Assembly: GCA_009780765.1 (NCBI GenBank)
Contig: WQZK01000147.1
Coordinates: 1-5,233 of the forward strand
Source of the DNA: Defluviitaleaceae bacterium
Lineage (GTDB): Bacteria; Bacillota; Clostridia; Lachnospirales; UBA5962
DNA length: 5,233 nt
Reading direction: 5' to 3'
The stretch's first letter is position 1. Each line of letters begins with the position of its first letter. Made by a program: the position numbers and the translations under genes. The notes beneath the pieces are model-generated. The model was not told the origin of the DNA and did not search any database. It saw nothing but the letters and a program-made list of their open reading frames with translations. This document shows positions 1 to 5,122 of the stretch, piece after piece.

Positions 1-22
1 GCTAACAGAAGAAGGTAAATAA
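1..22 (+). CDS. Possible 3' end of an upstream gene (partial)
   Basis: In the frame beginning at base 2 the sequence reads Leu-Thr-Glu-Glu-Gly-Lys and then TAA at 20-22. The codons (ACA, GAA, GGT, AAA) are typical of the AT-rich genes in this window, and the composition turns much more AT-rich straight after the stop, as in an intergenic spacer. Only six residues are visible, so the product cannot be named. It could equally be non-coding. Confidence 0.3.
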
Positions 23-39
23 TTCTATATATAAAATAA

Positions 40-67
40 TTGAAAAAGCTAATCCTAAGTATATATT
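40..67 (+). promoter_or_regulatory. Candidate promoter of the dacF-like gene
   Basis: TTGAAA at 40-45 and TATATT at 62-67 are separated by 16 bases and resemble a housekeeping sigma-A promoter just ahead of the carboxypeptidase gene. The surrounding DNA is so AT-rich that chance matches are likely. Some dacF genes are read by sporulation sigma factors, and that possibility is not excluded here. Confidence 0.35.
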
Positions 68-103
68 TTAAAAAAGATAGTATATATTTCAGGAGGTTTT
101 TTC

Positions 104-1240
104 ATGCGTAAAATTATTTTAACATCAGTATTATGTTTAATTTCTTTTACGATTGTGAATGCAACTGCATCTACGATTGCATATGCAAACATAGATGCTA
201 AAGCTGCAATTTTAATAGAGGCAGAAAATAAAAAAATAATAACTGCACAAAATGAACACGAACAATTGTCGCCAGCTAGTGTAACAAAAGTTATGACAAT
301 TCTTTTAACTTATGAATCACTACAAACAGGTAGAATTAAGGCAGATGATGTAGTGACAATTTCAGCACACGCCGCTAGTATGGGTGGAAGTCAAATTTTC
401 TTAGAGCAAGGTCAAAGACAGTCAGTTTCTGATCTTTTAAAAAGTGTAATTATAGCTTCTGCTAATGATTCTTCTGTAGCACTTGCCGAACATATAGCAG
501 GCACAGAGGAAGCATTTGTTATTTTAATGAATGAAAGAGCAAAAGAGCTAGGAATGGAAAATACTACTTTCAAAAATGCAACAGGGCTAGACGCTGAAGG
601 TCATTTAACGACTGCTTACGATATTTCACTTATGTCAGCAGAATTGATTACAAAACATTCACAAGTTTCAGAAATTGCAAATACTTGGCAGGACACTATA
701 ATACACAGAACTGCTAAAGGCGAAAAAGAATTTGGTCTTACAAATACAAATAAATTAATTAGACACTATGATGGTCTTACTGGTCTAAAAACAGGTTCTA
801 CTTCAGAAGCATTATTTTGTATGGCTGCTTCAGCACAAAGAGATGGATTGGAATTAGTTTCTGTAATTTTAGGTAGCCCTACTGGACCAATTCGTTTTCA
901 GGAAGCAAAAAAGCTTTTAGATTATGGATTTGCAAATTTTCAAGTTAAAGAAGCAGATCCTTTTGAAGGTTCTATATCAGTTCACAAAGGAGAGCTAGAC
1001 TTTGCACCTGTTGCAACTGAAAATACTGTTAATCTAACAGTTCCTAAAGGTCGTGAAGTTATAATTGAAGAGGAAATTATTTTGCCGAAATTTATTAATG
1101 CACCAATGGAGCAAGGTGAAAATTTAGGTGAAATTATATATAAAATAGATAATGAAGAAATTGCAAGAGCAAACCTAGTGCTGGCACAAACTATAGAAAA
1201 AGCAGGTATTTTTCATAATTTTCAAAAATTATTGAAATGA
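104..1240 (+). CDS. dacF: Serine-type D-Ala-D-Ala carboxypeptidase (DacF/PBP5-like, peptidase S11)
   Basis: This is a low-molecular-weight penicillin-binding protein that removes the terminal D-alanine from peptidoglycan pentapeptides outside the membrane, limiting cross-linking. Residues 1-28 form a signal peptide (basic start, hydrophobic core, AYA before the likely cut). All three active-site motifs are present in order: SxxK as SVTK at 59-62 (nucleophile Ser59, Lys62), SxN as SAN at 119-121, and KTG at 229-231. Residues ~282-365 match the beta-rich PBP5 C-terminal domain, and the last ~20 residues could form the short amphipathic helix that tethers this family to the membrane. At 378 aa the protein has the usual length. 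The ATG lies 7 bases after a perfect AGGAGG (91-96), which fixes the start. It appears monocistronic, ending at the hairpin at 1251-1317. Family assignment is secure; choosing dacF rather than dacB/dacA is by similarity only, and a sporulation role is not shown. Confidence 0.93.
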   Translation: MRKIILTSVLCLISFTIVNATASTIAYANIDAKAAILIEAENKKIITAQNEHEQLSPASVTKVMTILLTYESLQTGRIKADDVVTISAHAASMGGSQIFLEQGQRQSVSDLLKSVIIASANDSSVALAEHIAGTEEAFVILMNERAKELGMENTTFKNATGLDAEGHLTTAYDISLMSAELITKHSQVSEIANTWQDTIIHRTAKGEKEFGLTNTNKLIRHYDGLTGLKTGSTSEALFCMAASAQRDGLELVSVILGSPTGPIRFQEAKKLLDYGFANFQVKEADPFEGSISVHKGELDFAPVATENTVNLTVPKGREVIIEEEIILPKFINAPMEQGENLGEIIYKIDNEEIARANLVLAQTIEKAGIFHNFQKLLK

Positions 1241-1250
1241 TAACCTTACA

Positions 1251-1317
1251 AAAAAGCAATGTTATTAAGTTAGATGTATATGTATATTGACATTTTAGCT
1301 TAATAATGTTGCTTTTT
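1251..1317. terminator. Long bidirectional hairpin terminator after dacF
   Basis: Bases 1251-1269 pair with 1299-1317 as a 19-bp stem. It has only two non-Watson-Crick positions, adjacent G-U wobbles in the middle, and it extends inward with imperfect pairing (about 1270-1276 with 1291-1298). On the plus strand the stem runs into GCTTTTTGTTTTTTG, a good U-tract for ending dacF. On the minus strand the other arm ends in GCTTTTTTG and could stop transcription arriving from the small minus-strand ORF. The loop is AT-rich, with TATA repeats. Confidence 0.8.
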
Positions 1318-1368
1318 GTTTTTTGAGATAATAACGTATATAATAGTTGTAATATTAACTGACACTCT

Positions 1369-1548
1369 TTATTTTGTAAGATGTTTTTCAGGTACGTTTG
1401 CTATAGGATTCCAGTATTTTTCTACTTCTGAGATACATTCTTTAAGTGTTGTTCCTTCACTTTTATTTATATTGCTTTTCGAGCAATGTGGGCAACTATT
1501 AGGATTGGTGTTTAATCTGTTGTTCATAGAGCTTTTACATTTTTGCAT
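1369..1548 (-). CDS. Small Cys-containing protein, possible treble-clef zinc-finger fragment
   Basis: This 59-residue ORF starts at an ATG preceded by GAGGGAAG about 8 bases upstream, which is a credible ribosome binding site. The frame is open further upstream to a TTG at 1645-1647 overlapping the Nudix stop, but that longer form has no ribosome binding site and would run through the Nudix terminator, so I prefer the internal ATG. Cysteines are at 4, 19, 22 and 38, with 19-22 forming Cys-Pro-His-Cys. From the CPHC onward, the spacing to a Leu-rich segment and to YWNP near residue 45 resembles one repeat of the treble-clef zinc-finger family (DUF4379-like: CPxC, then a Leu-rich segment, then a Trp-His/Asn-Pro segment). 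The second half, with its WxC and GHxW elements, is absent. It may be a small functional zinc protein or the decayed end of a larger gene. The family link is from memory of the pattern only. Confidence 0.4.
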   Translation of the reverse strand: MQKCKSSMNNRLNTNPNSCPHCSKSNINKSEGTTLKECISEVEKYWNPIANVPEKHLTK

Positions 1549-1580
1549 ATTTGACTTCCCTCTCTGTATTCTTTTTGAAT

Positions 1581-1608
1581 AATAAAATAACCCTGTGGCT
1601 ACAGGGTT
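1581..1608 (-). terminator. Intrinsic terminator of the Nudix gene
   Basis: An 8-bp perfect stem (1589-1596 with 1601-1608; AACCCTGT/ACAGGGTT) with a 4-base loop is followed, in the minus direction, by ATTTTATTATT. It lies about 35 bases past the Nudix stop codon and separates that gene from the small ORF downstream. Confidence 0.75.
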
Positions 1609-1643
1609 TGTTAAAACTTTTTCATCGTTATCATCCTTATAGT

Positions 1644-2168
1644 TCAATCATTTTTAACTTCTGCAAATAATTCGTCCAAACAAGTAATGTTTTCCCAATT
1701 TTTGAACACACCTTCATCAATCATTCGAGTTATGTCCAAACTGGTCGCCCACATTGCATCGCACGTTTCATTAGGGCAAAGGGTTATTGTTGATATATCA
1801 ATGTTTTGACGAAATAGCCAAATGTCAACGAAACACCCGCTGTCATCACCATTGCGTTGCCATTTATAACTCTTGAAGAGTTTTCCGTTCCGAGGCTCAA
1901 GAATAATGCCTAACTCTTCGCATACCTCTTTAAGGGCGGAAGTTAAGCTATCATCCCCCGCAATTACATGACCACCCACAAATTCCCACATATTTGGGGC
2001 GGGAAATTTGTTTGGCGTTCGTTTAGCTATAAGCCATTGCTTCTTGTTGTTTAAAATGCCAACATAAACTTGGCGTTGATACTCTCCTTTATTCAAGGGT
2101 TTTCCGCGTTCATGTAGCCGGCCTGTTTTATTCCCCTTTTCATCCAACACATCCCATAATTCAGTCAT
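1644..2168 (-). CDS. Nudix hydrolase (IDI-like/YfcD-like subgroup)
   Basis: The product is a 174-residue cytosolic Nudix-fold protein, expected to hydrolyse a nucleoside-diphosphate-linked or other diphosphate substrate with Mg2+. The Nudix box spans residues 66-88: Gly66, then Asp72 where Glu is usual, Lys80-Glu81 where Arg-Glu is usual, then Glu84-Glu85, Gly87 and Ile88. The metal-binding EExG core is intact and the two changes are conservative. The N-terminus (Glu-Leu-Trp-Asp-Val-Leu-Asp-Glu, then Gly-Lys-Pro-Leu around 22-25 and a KRTPNK stretch at 49-54) resembles the isopentenyl-diphosphate-isomerase-like Nudix proteins such as YfcD, whose true substrates are mostly unknown. The ATG follows AAGGAG by 7 bases. 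Sampled lines of this gene are 43-48% G+C (one is 35%) against ~32-33% in dacF and proS, suggesting acquisition. It has its own terminator downstream. The fold is secure; the substrate is not inferable. Confidence 0.9.
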   Translation of the reverse strand: MTELWDVLDEKGNKTGRLHERGKPLNKGEYQRQVYVGILNNKKQWLIAKRTPNKFPAPNMWEFVGGHVIAGDDSLTSALKEVCEELGIILEPRNGKLFKSYKWQRNGDDSGCFVDIWLFRQNIDISTITLCPNETCDAMWATSLDITRMIDEGVFKNWENITCLDELFAEVKND

Positions 2169-2226
2169 GTCTATACTCCTTGTAATCGCTCAATACATTT
2201 TCTCCAGTTATGTTATAAGTAGCGTT

Positions 2227-2232
2227 ATTATA
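2227..2232 (-). promoter_or_regulatory. Candidate -10 box for the Nudix gene
   Basis: A perfect TATAAT (minus strand) sits just past the tRNA-Ala terminator and ~58 bases before the Nudix ATG. No recognisable -35 box lies at the right distance, since that space is the terminator stem. A second possibility is TATAAC a little downstream. Because the tRNA unit is terminated, the Nudix gene probably needs a promoter in this gap, but this one is weakly supported. Confidence 0.3.
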
Positions 2233-2270
2233 AAGAAAAAGCCTTGAAATTTTCGCATTTTCAAGGCTTT
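2231..2270 (-). terminator. Intrinsic terminator of tRNA-Ala
   Basis: In the minus direction, AAAGCCTTGA (2261-2270) pairs perfectly with 2238-2247 and two more A-T pairs can form inside, followed by a TTTTTCTTT run. It begins 4 bases after the tRNA 3' end, marking the tRNA as a separate transcription unit from the Nudix gene. Confidence 0.85.
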
Positions 2271-2274
2271 GCCG

Positions 2275-2346
2275 TGGAGATAAGGGGATTTGAACCCCTG
2301 ACCCCTTGACTGCCAGTCAAGGGCGCTTCCGCTGCGCCATATCCCC
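2275..2346 (-). tRNA. tRNA-Ala (anticodon GGC)
   Basis: The 72-base minus-strand sequence folds as a complete cloverleaf: 7-bp acceptor, 4-bp D stem, 5-bp anticodon stem with loop CTGGCAG, 5-base variable loop, and T arm with loop TTCAAAT. Anticodon GGC (2312-2314) reads GCC and GCU. The acceptor stem contains the G3-U70 pair that is the identity mark for alanyl-tRNA synthetase, and the discriminator is A73, both supporting alanine. The gene does not encode the 3' CCA (the next bases are CGG), so CCA must be added by nucleotidyltransferase. It is transcribed divergently from cysE. Confidence 0.96.
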
Positions 2347-2391
2347 CTGTGGTAAAATTAATAGTCGATTTCTAAAATCCTTACTAATTTT

Positions 2392-2420
2392 ATTATAACA
2401 TATTTGTTCACTCTTTACAA
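2392..2420 (-). promoter_or_regulatory. Promoter of tRNA-Ala
   Basis: In the minus direction, TTGTAA (2415-2420) and TATAAT (2392-2397) are spaced by 17 bases, with TGT directly before the -10 (extended -10). Transcription would begin near 2385, giving a leader of roughly 40 bases before the tRNA. Its -35 overlaps the -35 of the cysE promoter. Confidence 0.75.
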
Positions 2421-2442
2421 GTATAAAATAATATAGTATAAT
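2414..2442 (+). promoter_or_regulatory. Promoter of cysE
   Basis: TTTACA (2414-2419) and a perfect TATAAT (2437-2442) are 17 bases apart. Transcription would begin near 2449, leaving a short leader of ~22 bases that holds the ribosome binding site and no room for a T-box or other riboswitch. The -35 shares five bases with the tRNA-Ala -35 on the opposite strand. Confidence 0.75.
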
Positions 2443-2470
2443 AGTTGTAAAATAAAATTCGAGGTGAGTT

Positions 2471-2986
2471 ATGAAACAATTGGTTAAAAGTATAGTGTTG
2501 TATGTAAAAAGCGTGCGTGAAAGAGACCCTTCTATGTTAAGTGTTTATGAGATTTTGTTATATCCAGGAGTTTGGGCGTTACTGTTTCATCGTGCTTCAC
2601 ATTTTTTATATAAACGAAACAGAAGTTTTTTATCAAAATTTATTGCTTTAATATCTCATTTCCTAACGGGGATTGAAATACACCCAGGAGCTAAGATAGG
2701 AAAATTCCTATTTATTGACCATGGTACAGGTGTTGTAATCGGTGAAACATCTGAAATAGGCGACTATGTTACTATATACCAAGGTGTAACGCTAGGTGGT
2801 ACAGGCAAAGAAAAAGGTAAGAGACATCCTACCATAGGGAATCACGTTACAATAGGAGCGGGTGCTAAGATTTTAGGCTCTTTTAAAGTTGGTGATCATG
2901 CGAAAATTGGTGCAAATTCTGTGGTTTTAAAAGCTGTTCCAGAAGGAAAGACGGTTGTTGACATACCGGGAAGGATTGTATCTTAG
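2471..2986 (+). CDS. cysE: Serine O-acetyltransferase, C-terminally short
   Basis: The enzyme makes O-acetylserine from serine and acetyl-CoA, the first committed step of cysteine synthesis in the cytosol. Residues 1-65 are the helical N-terminal region (with the conserved Arg-Asp-Pro near 18-20). Residues ~68-165 form the left-handed beta-helix of hexapeptide repeats. Active-site features are present: Glu69 in IEIHP, His84 in IDHGTG, the GVTLGGTGKEKGKRHP block (105-120) and His119. It closely follows the Gram-positive type known from Bacillus. Unusual features: the protein stops immediately after the PGRIV motif, at 171 residues, where relatives run to ~215 or more, and the normally glycine position of VVGIPG is Asp164. 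The ATG follows GAGGTG by 4 bases. The missing tail is the part that in other SATs contributes to binding cysteine synthase and to feedback control. No cysK lies next to it. Confidence 0.92.
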   Translation: MKQLVKSIVLYVKSVRERDPSMLSVYEILLYPGVWALLFHRASHFLYKRNRSFLSKFIALISHFLTGIEIHPGAKIGKFLFIDHGTGVVIGETSEIGDYVTIYQGVTLGGTGKEKGKRHPTIGNHVTIGAGAKILGSFKVGDHAKIGANSVVLKAVPEGKTVVDIPGRIVS

Positions 2987-3114
2987 GAAGAAACTATAGT
3001 CATATTACTAAGTAAAGCGATTTGGTTTAGCTGGGAATGATGAATTTAAGATTATCAAATGTTTGGCAAAGCCGAATAACCAGCATTTGGAGATAGTGAT
3101 AGTTAGCTATGATG

Positions 3115-3142
3115 TTGCTTTGAAAGCAATTTTATAAATTTC
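3115..3142 (+). terminator. Weak candidate terminator downstream of cysE
   Basis: TTGCTT (3115-3120) and AAGCAA (3124-3129) form a small 6-bp hairpin followed by TTTTATAAATTT. It lies 128 bases past the cysE stop and just before the promoter of the next gene. The stem is short and the U-tract is interrupted. Confidence 0.4.
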
Positions 3143-3145
3143 TTC

Positions 3146-3174
3146 TTGAATTTTCTCCAAAAATATGTTACACT
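3146..3174 (+). promoter_or_regulatory. Promoter of the DUF1858-like gene
   Basis: TTGAAT (3146-3151) and TACACT (3169-3174) are spaced by 17 bases, and TGT precedes the -10 (extended -10). Initiation near 3181 gives a leader of ~27 bases containing the AAAGGAG ribosome binding site. As proS has no visible promoter, this one may also supply proS by read-through. Confidence 0.65.
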
Positions 3175-3207
3175 ATTTATATAAAACTTTATAAAGGAGA
3201 AACACAA

Positions 3208-3429
3208 ATGGCTAAAAAAATTCACAAAGATATGACAATAAACGAAATAATAGCAGTTGATGAAGGTATTGTTGCTATTCTTCTTAATTCAGGAATGCCT
3301 TGTGTTGGTTGCCCTATGAGCCAACGTGAAACACTTGCAGAAGCTGGATTTGTTCACCAAGGGGTTGATATAGACGATCTAGTAGATGAAATAAACGAAT
3401 ATTTAGAAGCGGCAAGTTACGCTCAATAA
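3208..3429 (+). CDS. DUF1858-like redox-disulfide domain protein
   Basis: This 73-residue cytosolic protein consists of a single domain. A helical start (residues ~8-28, Thr-Ile-Asn-Glu-Ile-Ile) is followed by Gly-Met-Pro-Cys-Val-Gly-Cys-Pro with Cys32 and Cys35, then a helix with ETLAEAG (41-47), a conserved-looking His50 and Gly52, and an acidic C-terminal helix. This is the layout of the DUF1858 family, also described as the hybrid-cluster-protein-associated redox disulfide domain, common as short stand-alone proteins in anaerobic Firmicutes. The CxxC pair suggests a redox or metal role, but no reaction is established for the family. AAAGGAG lies 8 bases before the ATG. It has a good promoter upstream and a terminator directly after it. 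No hybrid cluster protein gene is in the window. Confidence 0.88.
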   Translation: MAKKIHKDMTINEIIAVDEGIVAILLNSGMPCVGCPMSQRETLAEAGFVHQGVDIDDLVDEINEYLEAASYAQ

Positions 3430-3430
3430 C

Positions 3431-3460
3431 AAAAAAGTCCCCCTTATGAGGGGCTTTTTT
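3431..3460 (+). terminator. Intrinsic terminator between the DUF1858-like gene and proS
   Basis: AAAAAAG and a CCCC run pair with GGGG and CTTTTTT (3431-3442 with 3450-3460, with one bulged or wobble-paired T at 3438), ending in six Ts. It starts 1 base after the stop codon and ends 25 bases before the proS ATG. The A-tract makes the reverse direction competent as well. Confidence 0.85.
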
Positions 3461-3485
3461 AGACTAAAAGGAGTTTTGAAAAATA

Positions 3486-4913
3486 ATGAATAAAAAAAAT
3501 GAAGCAATAACCGATATGAATGTAGATTTTGCACAGTGGTATACAGATGTTGTGAAAAAATCAGAACTTATAGACTATTCACCAGTGCGTGGATGTGTAA
3601 TTTTAAGACCTTATGGCTATGGTATCTGGGAGCTTATTCAAAAACAATTAGATGCAATGTTCAAGGAAGGGGGTCATGAAAATGTTTATATGCCTATGTT
3701 TTTACCTAAAAGCTTATTACAAAAAGAGGCAGACCATGTTGAAGGATTTGCACCAGAGGTTTTAACGATAACTCATGCTGGAGATGAAGAACTAGTTGAC
3801 CCTTTGTGTATTCGTCCTACTTCTGAAGTGCTATTTTGCGAGCACTTCTCAAATACTATACAATCTTATAGAGATTTACCAAAACTTTATAACCAATGGT
3901 GTTCAGTAGTTCGTTGGGAAAAAACAACGAGGCCCTTTTTAAGGACTACAGAATTTCTATGGCAAGAAGGACATACAGCACATGCTTCAGAAGAAGAAGC
4001 ACAAAAAGAAGCGAAAACAATGCTAGACGTTTATACGGACTTCTTTGAAAATGTACTTGCTATTCCTGTAATCCGTGGGAGAAAAAGTGAGAAAGAAAAA
4101 TTTGCAGGAGCTGTTACAACTTATACTATAGAATCTATGATGCACGACGGAAAAGCTTTGCAATCTGGGACAACCCACTATTTAGGTGATGGATTTGCAA
4201 AAGCATTCGATATTACTTTTACAGATAAAGAAAATAAACTGACTCATGTTCATCAAACGAGCTGGGGAGTAAGTACTAGAATGATAGGCGGTATTATAAT
4301 GGTTCATGGAGATAACAATGGACTTGTACTTCCTCCTAAAATAGCACCTATACAAGTAGCGATAATTCCTATTGCACAAAATAAAGAAGGAGTTTTAGAA
4401 GCTGTAACTAACCTTCATGAAGAAATTAAATCACAATTTAGAGTGAAATTAGATATTTCTGATAAAACCCCAGGTTTCAAATTTAGTGAATATGAAATGA
4501 AAGGTGTTCCTTTAAGGGTAGAATTAGGTCCTAAAGATATTGAAGCAGGTAATGCGGTGCTAGTTAGAAGGGATAATGGTGAAAAGAAAGTTGTAAGTCT
4601 TTCTAACATAGAAGAAGAAATAGAAAAAACACTAGAAGAAATTCAACAAGGGCTTTATAATAATGCTAAAGAAGCTAAAGAAGCTAAAACTTATAGTGTA
4701 GCGACTTTGCAGCAGTTTGAAGAAGTAATTACACAAAAGCCAGGTTTCATCAAAGCTATGTGGTGTGAAAGTGGTGAATGTGAAGAAAAAATTAAAAAAG
4801 ACTTTTCTGCAACGATTCGTTGCCTTCCTTACGAACAAGAAATTATAGGTGATACTTGTGTATGTTGCGGAGAAAAGGCTGAAATGCAAGCTATATTTGC
4901 TAGAGCGTATTAA
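3486..4913 (+). CDS. proS: Prolyl-tRNA synthetase, short type without editing insertion
   Basis: This class II synthetase charges tRNA-Pro with proline in the cytosol. At 475 residues it belongs to the archaeal/eukaryotic-like ProRS type (as in Thermus), which has no inserted editing domain but has a C-terminal zinc-binding extension. The proline/ATP-site motif RPTSE is at 110-114, motif 2 at 143-162 (RWEK, then RPFLRTTEFLWQEGH), and the motif 3 arginine is Arg265 in GVSTRMIGG. The anticodon-binding domain follows from ~285 to 390. The last ~75 residues hold four zinc ligands, Cys427-x4-Cys432 and Cys458-x2-Cys461 (with an extra Cys460), and end in the characteristic Ala-Arg-Ala-Tyr. A 9-base tandem repeat (4665-4690) encodes an Ala-Lys-Glu-Ala linker. 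The start is the only ATG after an in-frame TGA at 3477-3479; AAGGAG is 12 bases upstream, slightly far. Absence of the insertion means mischarged Ala-tRNA-Pro would have to be cleared by a separate deacylase. Confidence 0.96.
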   Translation: MNKKNEAITDMNVDFAQWYTDVVKKSELIDYSPVRGCVILRPYGYGIWELIQKQLDAMFKEGGHENVYMPMFLPKSLLQKEADHVEGFAPEVLTITHAGDEELVDPLCIRPTSEVLFCEHFSNTIQSYRDLPKLYNQWCSVVRWEKTTRPFLRTTEFLWQEGHTAHASEEEAQKEAKTMLDVYTDFFENVLAIPVIRGRKSEKEKFAGAVTTYTIESMMHDGKALQSGTTHYLGDGFAKAFDITFTDKENKLTHVHQTSWGVSTRMIGGIIMVHGDNNGLVLPPKIAPIQVAIIPIAQNKEGVLEAVTNLHEEIKSQFRVKLDISDKTPGFKFSEYEMKGVPLRVELGPKDIEAGNAVLVRRDNGEKKVVSLSNIEEEIEKTLEEIQQGLYNNAKEAKEAKTYSVATLQQFEEVITQKPGFIKAMWCESGECEEKIKKDFSATIRCLPYEQEIIGDTCVCCGEKAEMQAIFARAY

Positions 4914-4965
4914 AATAATAATTCAACTTAAAAATCATCCCAATTTTTATCAGAAAAATATGTGT

Positions 4966-5011
4966 ACCAAAAGTTTAATTCAATACCTTCTGAGTGAATT
5001 AAACTTTTGGT
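4966..5011. repeat. Perfect 17-bp inverted repeat downstream of proS
   Basis: Bases 4966-4982 (ACCAAAAGTTTAATTCA) are exactly complementary to 4995-5011, with a 12-base loop. No U-tract follows on either strand, so it does not look like an ordinary intrinsic terminator. It could stabilise the proS 3' end, assist termination, or be the remnant of a small mobile repeat. No second copy is in the window. Confidence 0.7.
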
Positions 5012-5065
5012 TGAATTTAAAGAAAACGAGCATGGTTTTGAATGACGCTTGCTAATTTAAATAAA

Positions 5066-5101
5066 CACAAAAAAACCGCCTAGTTTTATAAAAGCGGTTT
5101 T
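5066..5101 (-). terminator. Intrinsic terminator of tRNA-Ser, possibly shared with proS
   Basis: In the minus direction AAAACCGC (5094-5101) pairs perfectly with GCGGTTTT (5072-5079) around a 14-base AT-rich loop, followed by TTTTGTG. It lies 21 bases past the tRNA. In the plus direction the same stem ends in only four Ts, so it may also end convergent proS transcripts, though less well. Confidence 0.85.
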
Positions 5102-5122
5102 GATTATGATGGAAAAAAGATT

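Noticed and set aside
1316..1582. Plus-strand 88-codon open frame rich in Phe, Leu and Ile
   Set aside because: It begins inside the dacF terminator, has no ribosome binding site, and is the complement of the minus-strand small ORF; its hydrophobic content simply reflects antisense T-rich DNA.
1549..1647. Longer 92-residue version of the small ORF from TTG overlapping the Nudix stop
   Set aside because: No ribosome binding site precedes the TTG, and the extension would read through the Nudix terminator hairpin. A frameshift fusion to the Nudix protein is also unlikely: there is a TGA just upstream in that frame and no slippery heptamer.
1644..2346. Mobile island inserted into the tRNA-Ala gene
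   Set aside because: There is no integrase gene and no repeat of the tRNA 3' end further along, and the tRNA has its own terminator directly after it.
2987..3145. Possible riboswitch or T-box leader upstream of the DUF1858-like gene
   Set aside because: The region contains GCTGG/CCAGC (3030-3034 and 3080-3084) that could pair, but no T-box sequence or known riboswitch core is visible, and the best promoter lies downstream of this region.
4665..4690. Tandem repeat GCTAAAGAA in proS
   Set aside because: Fewer than three copies, in frame, encoding a linker between the anticodon-binding and zinc domains; reported under proS rather than as a separate element.
4182..4889. Three minus-strand open frames (65-85 codons) inside proS
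   Set aside because: All are antisense to a fully conserved synthetase gene, lack ribosome binding sites and have no recognisable domains.
4849..5055. 68-codon plus-strand frame overlapping the proS end
   Set aside because: It starts within the proS zinc-domain coding sequence in another frame and runs through the 17-bp inverted repeat, with no ribosome binding site; it looks like a chance frame.
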